Part shown: one piece after another, positions 1 through 5,838 of the stretch | Layout: every line of letters starts with the position of its first letter | How positions within the stretch are numbered: position 1 is the stretch's first letter | Source: Acidobacteriota bacterium | Lineage (GTDB): Bacteria; Acidobacteriota; Holophagae; Thermotomaculales; Thermotomaculaceae | NCBI GenBank assembly: GCA_027067895.1 | Contig: JAMOUY010000287.1 | Coordinates: 1 to 7,253 of the forward strand | Reading direction: 5' to 3' | DNA: 7,253 bases | Made by a program: the position numbers and the translations under genes | Notes under the pieces: generated by a model | What the model saw: only the letters and a program-made list of their open reading frames with translations | What the model was told of the DNA's origin: nothing | Databases searched by the model: none

Positions 1-46
1 GCTTTCTGTTGTCGTAGGCTTTGTAAACGTGGTAAAACTTAATCAT
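1..46 (-). CDS. ftsE: ABC transporter-type ATPase N-terminus, probably cell-division protein FtsE (partial)
   Basis: Only the first 15 codons are inside the window; the gene continues past position 1. The translation is MIKFYHVYKAYDNRK. This resembles the opening beta strand of ABC ATPases (pattern M-I-x-F-x-x-V-x-K-x-Y) and in particular FtsE, the cytoplasmic ATPase that pairs with the membrane protein FtsX to control peptidoglycan hydrolysis during division. The ATG at 46-44 overlaps the TGA stop of the transketolase C subunit (45-43) in an ATGA arrangement, so translation is probably coupled and the gene belongs to the same operon. No Walker A motif is visible because the gene is cut before it. 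The ABC family call is fairly safe from the N-terminal pattern. The FtsE assignment is recognition from a short stretch and could be another ABC ATPase. An ftsX gene immediately downstream would settle it. Confidence 0.55.
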   Translation of the reverse strand, partial: MIKFYHVYKAYDNRK

Positions 47-981
47 TTTTCCGTTGAGTAAAACCTCTCTATTTTTTCGGCAATTGATTCGGCGTCAAGG
101 CCGAAGTATTTTAGCAAATCGTCCGCTTTGCCCGACCTTCCGAATCTGTCTTCAATCCCTATTCTCTTCAACTTTATCGGAAAGTTTTCGCTCAAAACCT
201 CTGAAACGGCGCCGCCAAGTCCGCCAATAACGTTGTGCTCCTCAACCGTTATTGCCAATTTTGTATCTTTTACAGCATCAATAATTCCCTCAACGTCAAT
301 AGGCTTAATTGTGGACACGTTTACAACCTTAACCGAAATTCCCCTGCCTTCAAGGATTTTTGCCGCTTCCAAACTCTGGGCAACCATAATTCCGCATGCA
401 AAAACGGTAATGTCGCTTCCCTCTTTCAAAACCCTTACCTTGCCGTATTCAAATTGGTAATCCTCGCCAAACAAAACAGGGGAAGAAGACCTTGTCATTC
501 TAATGTAAACAGGGCCGACATGCCTTGCGGCAAACTCAACGGCACTCTTTGCCTCATAGTAATCGGCAGGCACAATAACCGAAAGGTGAGGCAAAACCCT
601 TGTGATTGCAATATCTTCAAGCGCCTGATGTGTCGCCCCGTCCTCTCCAACAGTTATCCCCCCGTGGGTTGCGCATATTTTTACGTTTTTGTTTCCAAGG
701 CAAACAGCCTGCCTTACTATTTCCCACGCCCTTCCGCTTGCAAACATGGCAAAGGAAGATGCGAAGGGAATTTTGCCCACCGTGGCAAGCCCGGCAGCAA
801 CGGCAACCATGTCCTGCTCCGCAATTCCCATATTGAAAAACCTTTCGGGAAATTCCTTTGCAAACATTCCCGTTTTTGTTGAGCCTGATAAATCAGCGTC
901 AAGCACAACTATATTTTCATTTTCCCTTCCAAGTTCTACAAGGGTTTCCCCGTATCCTTCTCTCATAGCCTTTTTTTCCAT
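43..981 (-). CDS. tkt: Transketolase, C-terminal subunit (pyrimidine-binding and C-terminal domains)
   Basis: This 312-residue protein is the second half of a split transketolase, the thiamine-diphosphate enzyme that moves two-carbon units between sugar phosphates in the non-oxidative pentose phosphate pathway. Visible landmarks are the MGIAEQDM segment at residues 51-58, whose Glu55 is the expected activator of the cofactor aminopyrimidine ring. GEDGATHQ follows at 112-119 and PVYIRMTRSS further on. The C-terminal third, from about residue 185, matches the transketolase C domain (GSDITVFACG, VEEHNVIGGLGG). The length agrees with known stand-alone C subunits of about 310 residues. The ATG at 981 follows a GGAGT Shine-Dalgarno sequence (991-987) by five bases. 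The start lies three bases after the uridine kinase stop, and the 3' end overlaps the next gene as ATGA. Its partner N subunit is encoded at 1605-2423. 1-deoxyxylulose-5-phosphate synthase and pyruvate dehydrogenase E1 beta share the fold, but the paired N subunit favours transketolase. Confidence 0.92.
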   Translation of the reverse strand: MEKKAMREGYGETLVELGRENENIVVLDADLSGSTKTGMFAKEFPERFFNMGIAEQDMVAVAAGLATVGKIPFASSFAMFASGRAWEIVRQAVCLGNKNVKICATHGGITVGEDGATHQALEDIAITRVLPHLSVIVPADYYEAKSAVEFAARHVGPVYIRMTRSSSPVLFGEDYQFEYGKVRVLKEGSDITVFACGIMVAQSLEAAKILEGRGISVKVVNVSTIKPIDVEGIIDAVKDTKLAITVEEHNVIGGLGGAVSEVLSENFPIKLKRIGIEDRFGRSGKADDLLKYFGLDAESIAEKIERFYSTEK

Positions 982-984
982 AAC

Positions 985-1605
985 TTACTCCGATAACAAA
1001 GTTTTTATTCTGTTTACGACAAATCTTATAGCCTCTTTGTTGTGTGCGCCTTCCGGAATTATCAAATCAGCCCACCTTTTTGAAGGCTCAACAAACTCCT
1101 CATGCATAGGCTTTACCTGATTCAAATACTGCTCAATTATTCCCTGCAAATCCCTGCCTCTCTCGTTTATGTCCCTGCGAATCCTTCTCAACACCCTGAC
1201 GTCAGCGTCAGTGTCAACGTAGAGTTTTATGTCAATCAAATCCCTCAACTCGGGAATTACAAAAAGCATAATTCCTTCAAGAATTATCACTTTTTTAGGC
1301 GCAACCGTCGTATATTTGCCCTTTTCCCTTGTGTGGGTAACAAAGTTGTAAACAGGTTTTTTTATCGGGACATTATTTTTCAAAGTTTTCAAATCCTCAA
1401 TAAGTTTGTCAAAGTCAACCGAATTTGGATGGTCAAAGTTTACCTTTTTTCTATCTTCAAGAGGCAAATCGGACAAATCTTTGTAATACGAGTCTTGGTC
1501 AACAAGGACAACCTCTCCCTTGGGAAAGTGTTTCATTATTTCAAGGGCAAAAGAGGTTTTGCCCGACCCTGTGCCGCCGGCAATTCCTATGAGAAGATTC
1601 TGCAT
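985..1605 (-). CDS. udk: Uridine kinase (uridine/cytidine salvage)
   Basis: This 206-residue protein fits the uridine kinase family, which is normally about 205-215 residues and phosphorylates uridine and cytidine to UMP and CMP in the cytoplasm. The P-loop GGTGSGKT lies at residues 10-17, close to the N-terminus as in the family. It is followed by DQDSYYKD near 37-44, the NFDHPNSVDFD segment typical of the nucleoside-binding region, ILEGIMLF (the Walker B-like strand), and an arginine-rich RRIRRDINERGRD lid segment. The C-terminal QYLNQVKPMHEEFVEPSK is also characteristic. The ATG at 1605 overlaps the TAA of the transketolase N subunit in a TAATG junction, and GAGGGAG (1620-1614) stands eight bases upstream. 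The gene sits between two genes for subunits of one enzyme, so it is almost certainly co-transcribed with them. Phosphoribulokinase is related, but the length and nucleoside motifs favour uridine kinase. Confidence 0.93.
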   Translation of the reverse strand: MQNLLIGIAGGTGSGKTSFALEIMKHFPKGEVVLVDQDSYYKDLSDLPLEDRKKVNFDHPNSVDFDKLIEDLKTLKNNVPIKKPVYNFVTHTREKGKYTTVAPKKVIILEGIMLFVIPELRDLIDIKLYVDTDADVRVLRRIRRDINERGRDLQGIIEQYLNQVKPMHEEFVEPSKRWADLIIPEGAHNKEAIRFVVNRIKTLLSE

Positions 1606-2423
1606 TAGGACAACTCCCTCATTGCTATTTCAAACTCTTCCTCTGTCGGCGGTTTGCCGTGGAATTTATAGTTGTTTTCCATAAAGGAAACACCTTTGCC
1701 TTTAATTGTTTTTGCAATTATAACCGAAGGCCTGCCTTTTACGTTTTTTGCCTCTTTCACCGCTTTTTCAATTTCCTCAAAGTTGTGCCCGTCTATCACC
1801 TGCACATGCCAGTTGAAGGCTTTAAACTTTTCTTCAAGAGGCTTTACGTTCATAACCTTTTCAACCTCTCCGTCTATTTGAAGGCCGTTAAAGTCAACAA
1901 AAGCAATTAAATTGTCAAGTTTGTAATGGGCGCCTGCCATTGCCGCTTCCCAAATTATGCCTTCCTGACACTCTCCGTCTCCCAAAATTGCGTAAACAAA
2001 CCTTTCGCTTTTATCCGTTTTCATTCCAAGCGCCATGCCGACAGCCTGAGGGAATCCCTGTCCAAGCGAGCCTGTTGTAACATCCACTCCCGGGACAAAC
2101 TCGTTTTCGGGATGTCCCTGTAAAAAGGAATCAACCTGCCTGAATTTTTTCAACTCTTCTTTCGGGAAAAAACCTTTTTCGGAAAGGCAGGCATAGTATG
2201 CCGGCGTGGCATGTCCCTTGCTCAAAACAAGCCTGTCGGAATTAAAGTTGTTTCTCCCTTCCAGCGGATACTCCATTTCGTAGAAAAACAGATAGGTTAG
2301 AATGTCAATAACCGAAAGCGAACCTCCCGGATGGCCGCTTTTTGCCCAAAAAACCATTTGAACAATTTCCCTGCGAAACTTTTTTGCCAAACTTTTCAAT
2401 CTTTCGTTAGTTTCTCTATCCAA
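1605..2423 (-). CDS. tkt: Transketolase, N-terminal subunit (diphosphate-binding domain)
   Basis: This 272-residue protein is the thiamine-diphosphate and Mg2+ binding half of a split transketolase. Key motifs are SGHPGGSLS at residues 29-37, [10 protein letters not shown] at 68-77, [16 protein letters not shown] from 118, and the cofactor motif starting GDGECQEG at 148-155. That motif ends near FVDFN, so Asp148 and Asn179 are the likely Mg2+ ligands. [10 protein letters not shown] near the C-terminus is also typical. The length matches stand-alone N subunits of about 270 residues. The start is TTG at 2423. No ATG occurs before the conserved region, and a strong GGAGGA (2433-2428) lies four bases upstream, so I accept the TTG. 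The gene begins 17 bases after the membrane-protein gene and ends in a TAATG overlap with uridine kinase. It must pair with the C subunit at 43-981 to form an active site. Confidence 0.93.
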   Translation of the reverse strand: MDRETNERLKSLAKKFRREIVQMVFWAKSGHPGGSLSVIDILTYLFFYEMEYPLEGRNNFNSDRLVLSKGHATPAYYACLSEKGFFPKEELKKFRQVDSFLQGHPENEFVPGVDVTTGSLGQGFPQAVGMALGMKTDKSERFVYAILGDGECQEGIIWEAAMAGAHYKLDNLIAFVDFNGLQIDGEVEKVMNVKPLEEKFKAFNWHVQVIDGHNFEEIEKAVKEAKNVKGRPSVIIAKTIKGKGVSFMENNYKFHGKPPTEEEFEIAMRELS

Positions 2424-2427
2424 TTTG

Positions 2428-2433
2428 TCCTCC
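2428..2433 (-). promoter_or_regulatory. Ribosome binding site supporting the TTG start of the transketolase N subunit
   Basis: The hexamer GGAGGA is a near-perfect anti-16S match lying four bases before TTG. It sits inside the only true intergenic gap in the lower operon (2424-2440). It decides the start, because no in-frame ATG precedes the conserved cofactor region. Confidence 0.75.
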
Positions 2434-2440
2434 GTTAAAA

Positions 2441-3067
2441 CTAATATACGTATCTAAACACCATTATATAATGAGAAAACGCTCCGCCTAAGACAAAAAT
2501 ATGCCATAACTCGTGAAAACCCAAAAAATTGCCAAAATTAGGCTTTTTCACAGCATAGATTACCGCACCGACGGTATAAAACAAACCTCCCAACACAAGC
2601 CATACAAAACCTTTAAAAGACAAAGCGTTATAAACATACTTTATCCCGAATACGGCAACCCAGCCCATTAAAAGGTAAACTCCCGTTGAAAACCACCTTG
2701 GCGCATCAATCCAGAAAACAGACTGCAAAACCGAGATTATCGCCAAAGACCAGATGGTAAAAAGAAGGATTTTGCCTGTTTTTCCCTCTAAAACAAGCAA
2801 ACAAACAGGAGTGTACGTGCCTGCAATAAAAAGAGCAATCATGGAATGGTCTATCTTTCTTAAAATTTTAATCACTTTGTCTTTCGCGTTTAACGTATGA
2901 TAAAGCGCGCTTGAAAAAAACATTGCAAACATTGTTAAACAGAAAACAATGGCTGACACAATTTGTTTTAAAGACTCGCTTTTTGAAAGAAGCAGAAAAA
3001 GACCGACAATTGAAAAAACACTGCCGAAAAAGTGGCTTAAAGCGTTAAATTTTTCCCTTATAACCAT
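2441..3067 (-). CDS. Hemolysin III / PAQR-family seven-helix membrane protein
   Basis: This is a 208-residue, very hydrophobic protein with about seven predicted membrane helices, in the hemolysin III (YqfA/TrhA-like) branch of the PAQR family. The conserved metal-site pattern is present: SSALYH at residues 52-57, Asp73-His74 (IDHS), and HELWH at 185-189 followed by SHY near 198-200. Known members act in membrane fluidity or lipid homeostasis, and the metal site suggests hydrolase activity; the substrate here is unknown. The frame is open back to a TTG at 3091, but I place the start at ATG 3067. That ATG overlaps the queE stop as TAATG, has AAGGAG four bases upstream, and gives the usual family N-terminus ([13 protein letters not shown]). 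Its place between queuosine and transketolase genes does not suggest a specific role. The old family name should not be read as evidence of toxin activity. Confidence 0.87.
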   Translation of the reverse strand: MVIREKFNALSHFFGSVFSIVGLFLLLSKSESLKQIVSAIVFCLTMFAMFFSSALYHTLNAKDKVIKILRKIDHSMIALFIAGTYTPVCLLVLEGKTGKILLFTIWSLAIISVLQSVFWIDAPRWFSTGVYLLMGWVAVFGIKYVYNALSFKGFVWLVLGGLFYTVGAVIYAVKKPNFGNFLGFHELWHIFVLGGAFSHYIMVFRYVY

Positions 3068-3714
3068 TACACTCCTTTTTTGTCTCCCCAAATGAATTTA
3101 TGAATCTGCAAGTTAAATCTGACGCCTAAACCGTCTTCAACAATCCACTCCGCAAGGTCGGACGGTTTTAAATAGGGAATTGCCGGGGAAAGATTCACAA
3201 CAAATCCTCTTTTCAGCAACCTTTTTTCTTTAATTATTTTTTTTGCCCAAACATAATCATTTTTATCGGTTATAACAAACTTTAACTCGTCTTTTCTTCT
3301 TAAAAAATCAAGGTTTTGATAAAAATTCTTTTTTTCTTCCCCGCTTCCGGGGGTTTTCATATCAACAATCAAAACCGTATTTGCCGACTGAAAAGGCCTG
3401 ATGTCAACGCTTCCGTTTGTCTCAATCAAAATTTTCTTGTTTTTAATTTTTTTTAACAAAATTCCTATATCCTTTTGGATTAAAGGCTCTCCCCCGGTAA
3501 TATGGACATACTCAAAGGGGGATTTATCAACAATTTCCAACAATTTTTCAAGAGTAAAAATCTTGCCATCTTCATAGGCGTATGTGGTGTCGCAGTATTT
3601 ACACCTGAGGTTACATCCTGTAAACCTAATAAAAAGCATGGGGATACCCTGATATGAGGTCTCCCCTTCAATTGATGAAAATATTTCGTTAATCAGGAAG
3701 GTAGGTTGCGACAT
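3067..3714 (-). CDS. queE: 7-carboxy-7-deazaguanine synthase QueE (radical SAM)
   Basis: This 215-residue protein is a radical SAM enzyme that contracts the ring of 6-carboxy-5,6,7,8-tetrahydropterin to give 7-carboxy-7-deazaguanine, on the route to preQ0 and queuosine. The canonical cluster motif is present as Cys34-x3-Cys38-x2-Cys41 (CNLRCKYC), followed by HITGGEPL at 71-78 with the SAM-contacting GGEP. The N-terminal NEIFSSIEGE and C-terminal LQIHKFIW are typical of QueE. The length matches compact QueE proteins of about 210-240 residues. The ATG at 3714 lies inside queD, giving a 26-base overlap. I see no good Shine-Dalgarno sequence before it, so expression may depend on translation of queD. 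The product made by QueD is the substrate of QueE, which strongly supports both calls. Confidence 0.94.
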   Translation of the reverse strand: MSQPTFLINEIFSSIEGETSYQGIPMLFIRFTGCNLRCKYCDTTYAYEDGKIFTLEKLLEIVDKSPFEYVHITGGEPLIQKDIGILLKKIKNKKILIETNGSVDIRPFQSANTVLIVDMKTPGSGEEKKNFYQNLDFLRRKDELKFVITDKNDYVWAKKIIKEKRLLKRGFVVNLSPAIPYLKPSDLAEWIVEDGLGVRFNLQIHKFIWGDKKGV

Positions 3715-4060
3715 ACTTATCTGTTTCGTAGACTTCCACTTTTGAAAGCCTGTTTGGGTGAAACTTGTTTTTCAACTTTTTATAGAAAAAATAGGCAATA
3801 TTCTCTGCCGTAGGATTGATATTGTTATTTTTAAAATAGGGATGATTGTTAATAACTCCGTGGTCCAACTGCTCCGCAATTTCGTCTATCGCAGATTTTA
3901 ACTCTTTAAAATCAACAAGCATTCCCAATTTATCAAGTTTCTCTCCCTCAATTTCAACAACAACCTTCCAGTTATGGCCGTGAAGATTGGCACACTTTCC
4001 CGGATAATCTTTGAGATAATGAGATGTTGAAAAAACAGTTTCAGCCTTTACCCTATACAT
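3689..4060 (-). CDS. queD: 6-carboxy-5,6,7,8-tetrahydropterin synthase QueD
   Basis: This 123-residue protein belongs to the QueD/PTPS-I family, which converts 7,8-dihydroneopterin triphosphate to 6-carboxytetrahydropterin in the first dedicated step after GTP cyclohydrolase. The zinc ligands His14, His27 and His29 (LHGHN) are present. So are the catalytic Cys23 in the CxxxHGH arrangement and the Asp66-His67 pair (QLDHG). PTAENIAYFFY and the C-terminal VEVYET segment complete the family pattern. The length is normal at about 120 residues. The C-x3-H-G-H spacing favours QueD over a tetrahydrobiopterin-type PTPS. It is the first gene of the minus-strand operon. Its ATG at 4060 has no Shine-Dalgarno sequence and lies only about ten bases from a strong -10 box, so its transcript may be nearly leaderless. 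Confidence 0.94.
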   Translation of the reverse strand: MYRVKAETVFSTSHYLKDYPGKCANLHGHNWKVVVEIEGEKLDKLGMLVDFKELKSAIDEIAEQLDHGVINNHPYFKNNNINPTAENIAYFFYKKLKNKFHPNRLSKVEVYETDKYVATYLPD

Positions 4061-4069
4061 AACGATTAA

Positions 4070-4097
4070 ATTATATAGAATAACCGAAGAATTTCAA
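4070..4097 (-). promoter_or_regulatory. Sigma-70-type promoter of the queD operon
   Basis: On the minus strand, TTGAAA (4097-4092) and a perfect TATAAT (4075-4070) are separated by 16 bases. Transcription should begin around G4063, leaving a leader of about three bases before ATG at 4060. This is the only clear promoter for the whole minus-strand gene series. The -35 element is the exact reverse complement of the -35 element of the divergent promoter at 4111. Confidence 0.7.
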
Positions 4098-4110
4098 CGA
4101 TATTATTCTC

Positions 4111-4139
4111 TTGAAAAAAAAGTTTTGCATTGCTATTAT
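4111..4139 (+). promoter_or_regulatory. Extended -10 promoter of the TPR-GGDEF sensor gene
   Basis: TTGAAA (4111-4116) is followed after exactly 17 bases by TATTAT (4134-4139), which is preceded by TGC, an extended -10 element. The start of transcription is predicted near 4146. This leaves a leader of about ten bases that barely holds the AGAGG ribosome site. The TTG here would open a reading frame in phase with the sensor gene, but it is better read as the -35 box. Confidence 0.68.
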
Positions 4140-4144
4140 AAAAA

Positions 4145-4149
4145 AGAGG
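4145..4149 (+). promoter_or_regulatory. Ribosome binding site fixing the sensor start at 4156
   Basis: AGAGG lies six bases before the ATG at 4156. It supports that codon over the in-frame upstream TTG at 4111, which has no ribosome site. Confidence 0.65.
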
Positions 4150-4155
4150 TTTCTC

Positions 4156-5838
4156 ATGAAAAATTTAATAATATGCATTTTTTTTACAGCCTTCTCAATC
4201 AAAACCATTGCAAATGCATTGCCCGCCGATGCTTTGCCACAATTCATGTTAGGCCAACAAAAATTTAAAAGAGAACATTATTTAAAAGCGCTTAAAAATT
4301 TTAAAATTGCAAAAAAAATATGTGAAAAAAACAAACAAACAGATACCCTTCTTTACGTAAAAATCAATAGGCGTATAGGAGACTGCCAATATTATCTCGG
4401 AAATTATTCGGAAAGCATAAAATGTTATAAAAAAGCATTAAACATACTTAACAATCTTCTTTCCAGAGAAGAAAACAAGGACTTTTTCATTCACAAAGCC
4501 CATTTGTTTTCAATGTTAGGCAATGTTTACATACATGCAAACTGCGGAAAAGCAATTGAAATGTATGAAAAAGCATTGAAAATTTATACCAATGCAAGAT
4601 ACAAAACAGGGATAGGCGGATGCTATCTGAACATAGGAAACTGTTATAGCCAAATTAAAGATTACGACAAAGCGGAGCATTATTTTAAAAAATCTTTAAA
4701 ATTTTTCAAAAACGAAGATTATTATTCCAAATCAATAGTTTATTCAAATTTAGCGGATATTTTTATTTCCAAAAAACAGTACAACAAAGCGCTTCACTAC
4801 CTTAACCTTTCAAATCAACAATGTATAAAAGGAAACAGGAAACGACAATTAATTTTTAACTATTTAAAATTAGGAAAATTTGAAAAAGCATTGGGTAACT
4901 GCGACAAAGCAATTGAAAATTTTCAAAAAGCGCTTCTACTTGCAAAAAAACTGAAAGACAAGGAAGTTATCAGAAAATCTTTGCTTCTTATTTCAGACTG
5001 CTATTCAAGAAAAGGAGACTACAAACAAGCATATTTAGCGGCTATGGATTTTATCAAAAATTCAAAAGAACTTTTTAGCAAGCAATTAAGCAAACAATTG
5101 GCCGATATTGATAAATGGGAAAAAACAACGGAAATGAAAAGAGAAATAAGAGAACTTGAAAAATTATCAAAAAAACAACAAAAATCCCTTACACTTCACA
5201 AAGCAATATTGATGCTTCTAATCACCTTTGCTTTGGGGTTTATTATCCTTTTGTTTCAAAGACAAAAACTAATTAAAGACATTGAAAAAAAGAACGAAAA
5301 CCTTGAAACTCTTGTCAAAACAATTGAAAGCGTATCAAAAACAGACGATTTAACAGGCCTTCCCAACAGAAGGGAATTAAACGAATTTATTGAAAGAGAA
5401 ATTTCAAGGGCAAAAAGACAAAACGAAAAATTCTGCTTTGCAATATGCGACCTTGACAACTTTAAAACAATCAATGACAGATATTCCCATCAAGTCGGAG
5501 ACATCATTCTTATGGCAGTGGCAAGAATGTTTAAGGACTTAACAAGAAAAGTTGACATTGCGGTAAGATTCGGAGGGGAAGAGTTTGTTTTTGTCTTTAC
5601 AAATACCGACATGAAAAATGCAAAAAAAGCCTGCGAAAAAATAAGAAAATCGGTTGAAGAAACGGATTTTGTCGTATTTGACAACACAATAAAAATAACT
5701 CTAACCTTCGGAATTACAGAATTTTCCCCTGAGAAAGATTTTAAAACTTTATACCATGAAGCGGACAGCGCACTCTATGAGGGAAAAAACAGAGGAAAAA
5801 ATATTGTCGTATGTTATCCGCCAAACCTTGAAAAATAG
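4156..5838 (+). CDS. Membrane-bound TPR sensor diguanylate cyclase (GGDEF)
   Basis: This 560-residue protein probably makes cyclic di-GMP in response to a periplasmic cue. Residues 1-21 look like a signal peptide, with cleavage likely after ANA. Residues 25 to about 300 hold a series of degenerate TPR repeats (for example KAIEMYEKALKIY and DYDKAEHYFKKSLKFF). A charged coiled-coil-like stretch (about 300-349) leads to one membrane helix (about 350-367) and a short linker. The GGDEF domain runs from about 397 (DDLTGLPNRR). Metal-binding DLDNF is at 432-436, the active-site signature is GGEEF at 473-477, and the inhibitory-site RxxD is intact as RKVD at 464-467. Both catalysis and product feedback therefore look possible. 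No EAL domain is present. The start is ATG 4156, chosen for its AGAGG site and the signal peptide; an in-frame TTG at 4111 falls in the promoter. The TPR-coding half is very AT-rich. The ligand or partner is unknown. Confidence 0.9.
   Translation: MKNLIICIFFTAFSIKTIANALPADALPQFMLGQQKFKREHYLKALKNFKIAKKICEKNKQTDTLLYVKINRRIGDCQYYLGNYSESIKCYKKALNILNNLLSREENKDFFIHKAHLFSMLGNVYIHANCGKAIEMYEKALKIYTNARYKTGIGGCYLNIGNCYSQIKDYDKAEHYFKKSLKFFKNEDYYSKSIVYSNLADIFISKKQYNKALHYLNLSNQQCIKGNRKRQLIFNYLKLGKFEKALGNCDKAIENFQKALLLAKKLKDKEVIRKSLLLISDCYSRKGDYKQAYLAAMDFIKNSKELFSKQLSKQLADIDKWEKTTEMKREIRELEKLSKKQQKSLTLHKAILMLLITFALGFIILLFQRQKLIKDIEKKNENLETLVKTIESVSKTDDLTGLPNRRELNEFIEREISRAKRQNEKFCFAICDLDNFKTINDRYSHQVGDIILMAVARMFKDLTRKVDIAVRFGGEEFVFVFTNTDMKNAKKACEKIRKSVEETDFVVFDNTIKITLTFGITEFSPEKDFKTLYHEADSALYEGKNRGKNIVVCYPPNLEK

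Noticed and set aside
235..882. Long plus-strand open frame of 215 codons opposite the transketolase C subunit
   Set aside because: It lies wholly antisense to a gene with clear family motifs, its translation resembles no known family and is low in regular domain structure, and it has no convincing ribosome site. It is a shadow of the real gene.
1102..1608. Plus-strand open frame of 168 codons opposite uridine kinase
   Set aside because: It is antisense to a well-supported kinase, with no recognisable motif and no promoter context, so it is treated as a shadow frame.
3068..3091. Eight-residue extension of the PAQR-like protein from TTG at 3091
   Set aside because: The ATG at 3067 has AAGGAG just upstream and overlaps the queE stop as TAATG, and the extension adds charged residues not usual for the family.
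4061..4110. preQ1 riboswitch upstream of queD
   Set aside because: The predicted transcript starts only a few bases before queD, and the region lacks the compact G+C stem and A-rich tail expected of a preQ1-I aptamer.
4111..4155. N-terminal extension of the sensor protein from TTG at 4111
   Set aside because: The TTG coincides with the -35 box of a good promoter and lacks a ribosome site. Starting there would bury the signal peptide behind a 15-residue extension. ATG 4156 with AGAGG is better.
4146..4155. Hairpin GAG-GTTT-CTC hiding the sensor ribosome site
   Set aside because: The stem is only three base pairs and is not expected to be stable enough for regulation.
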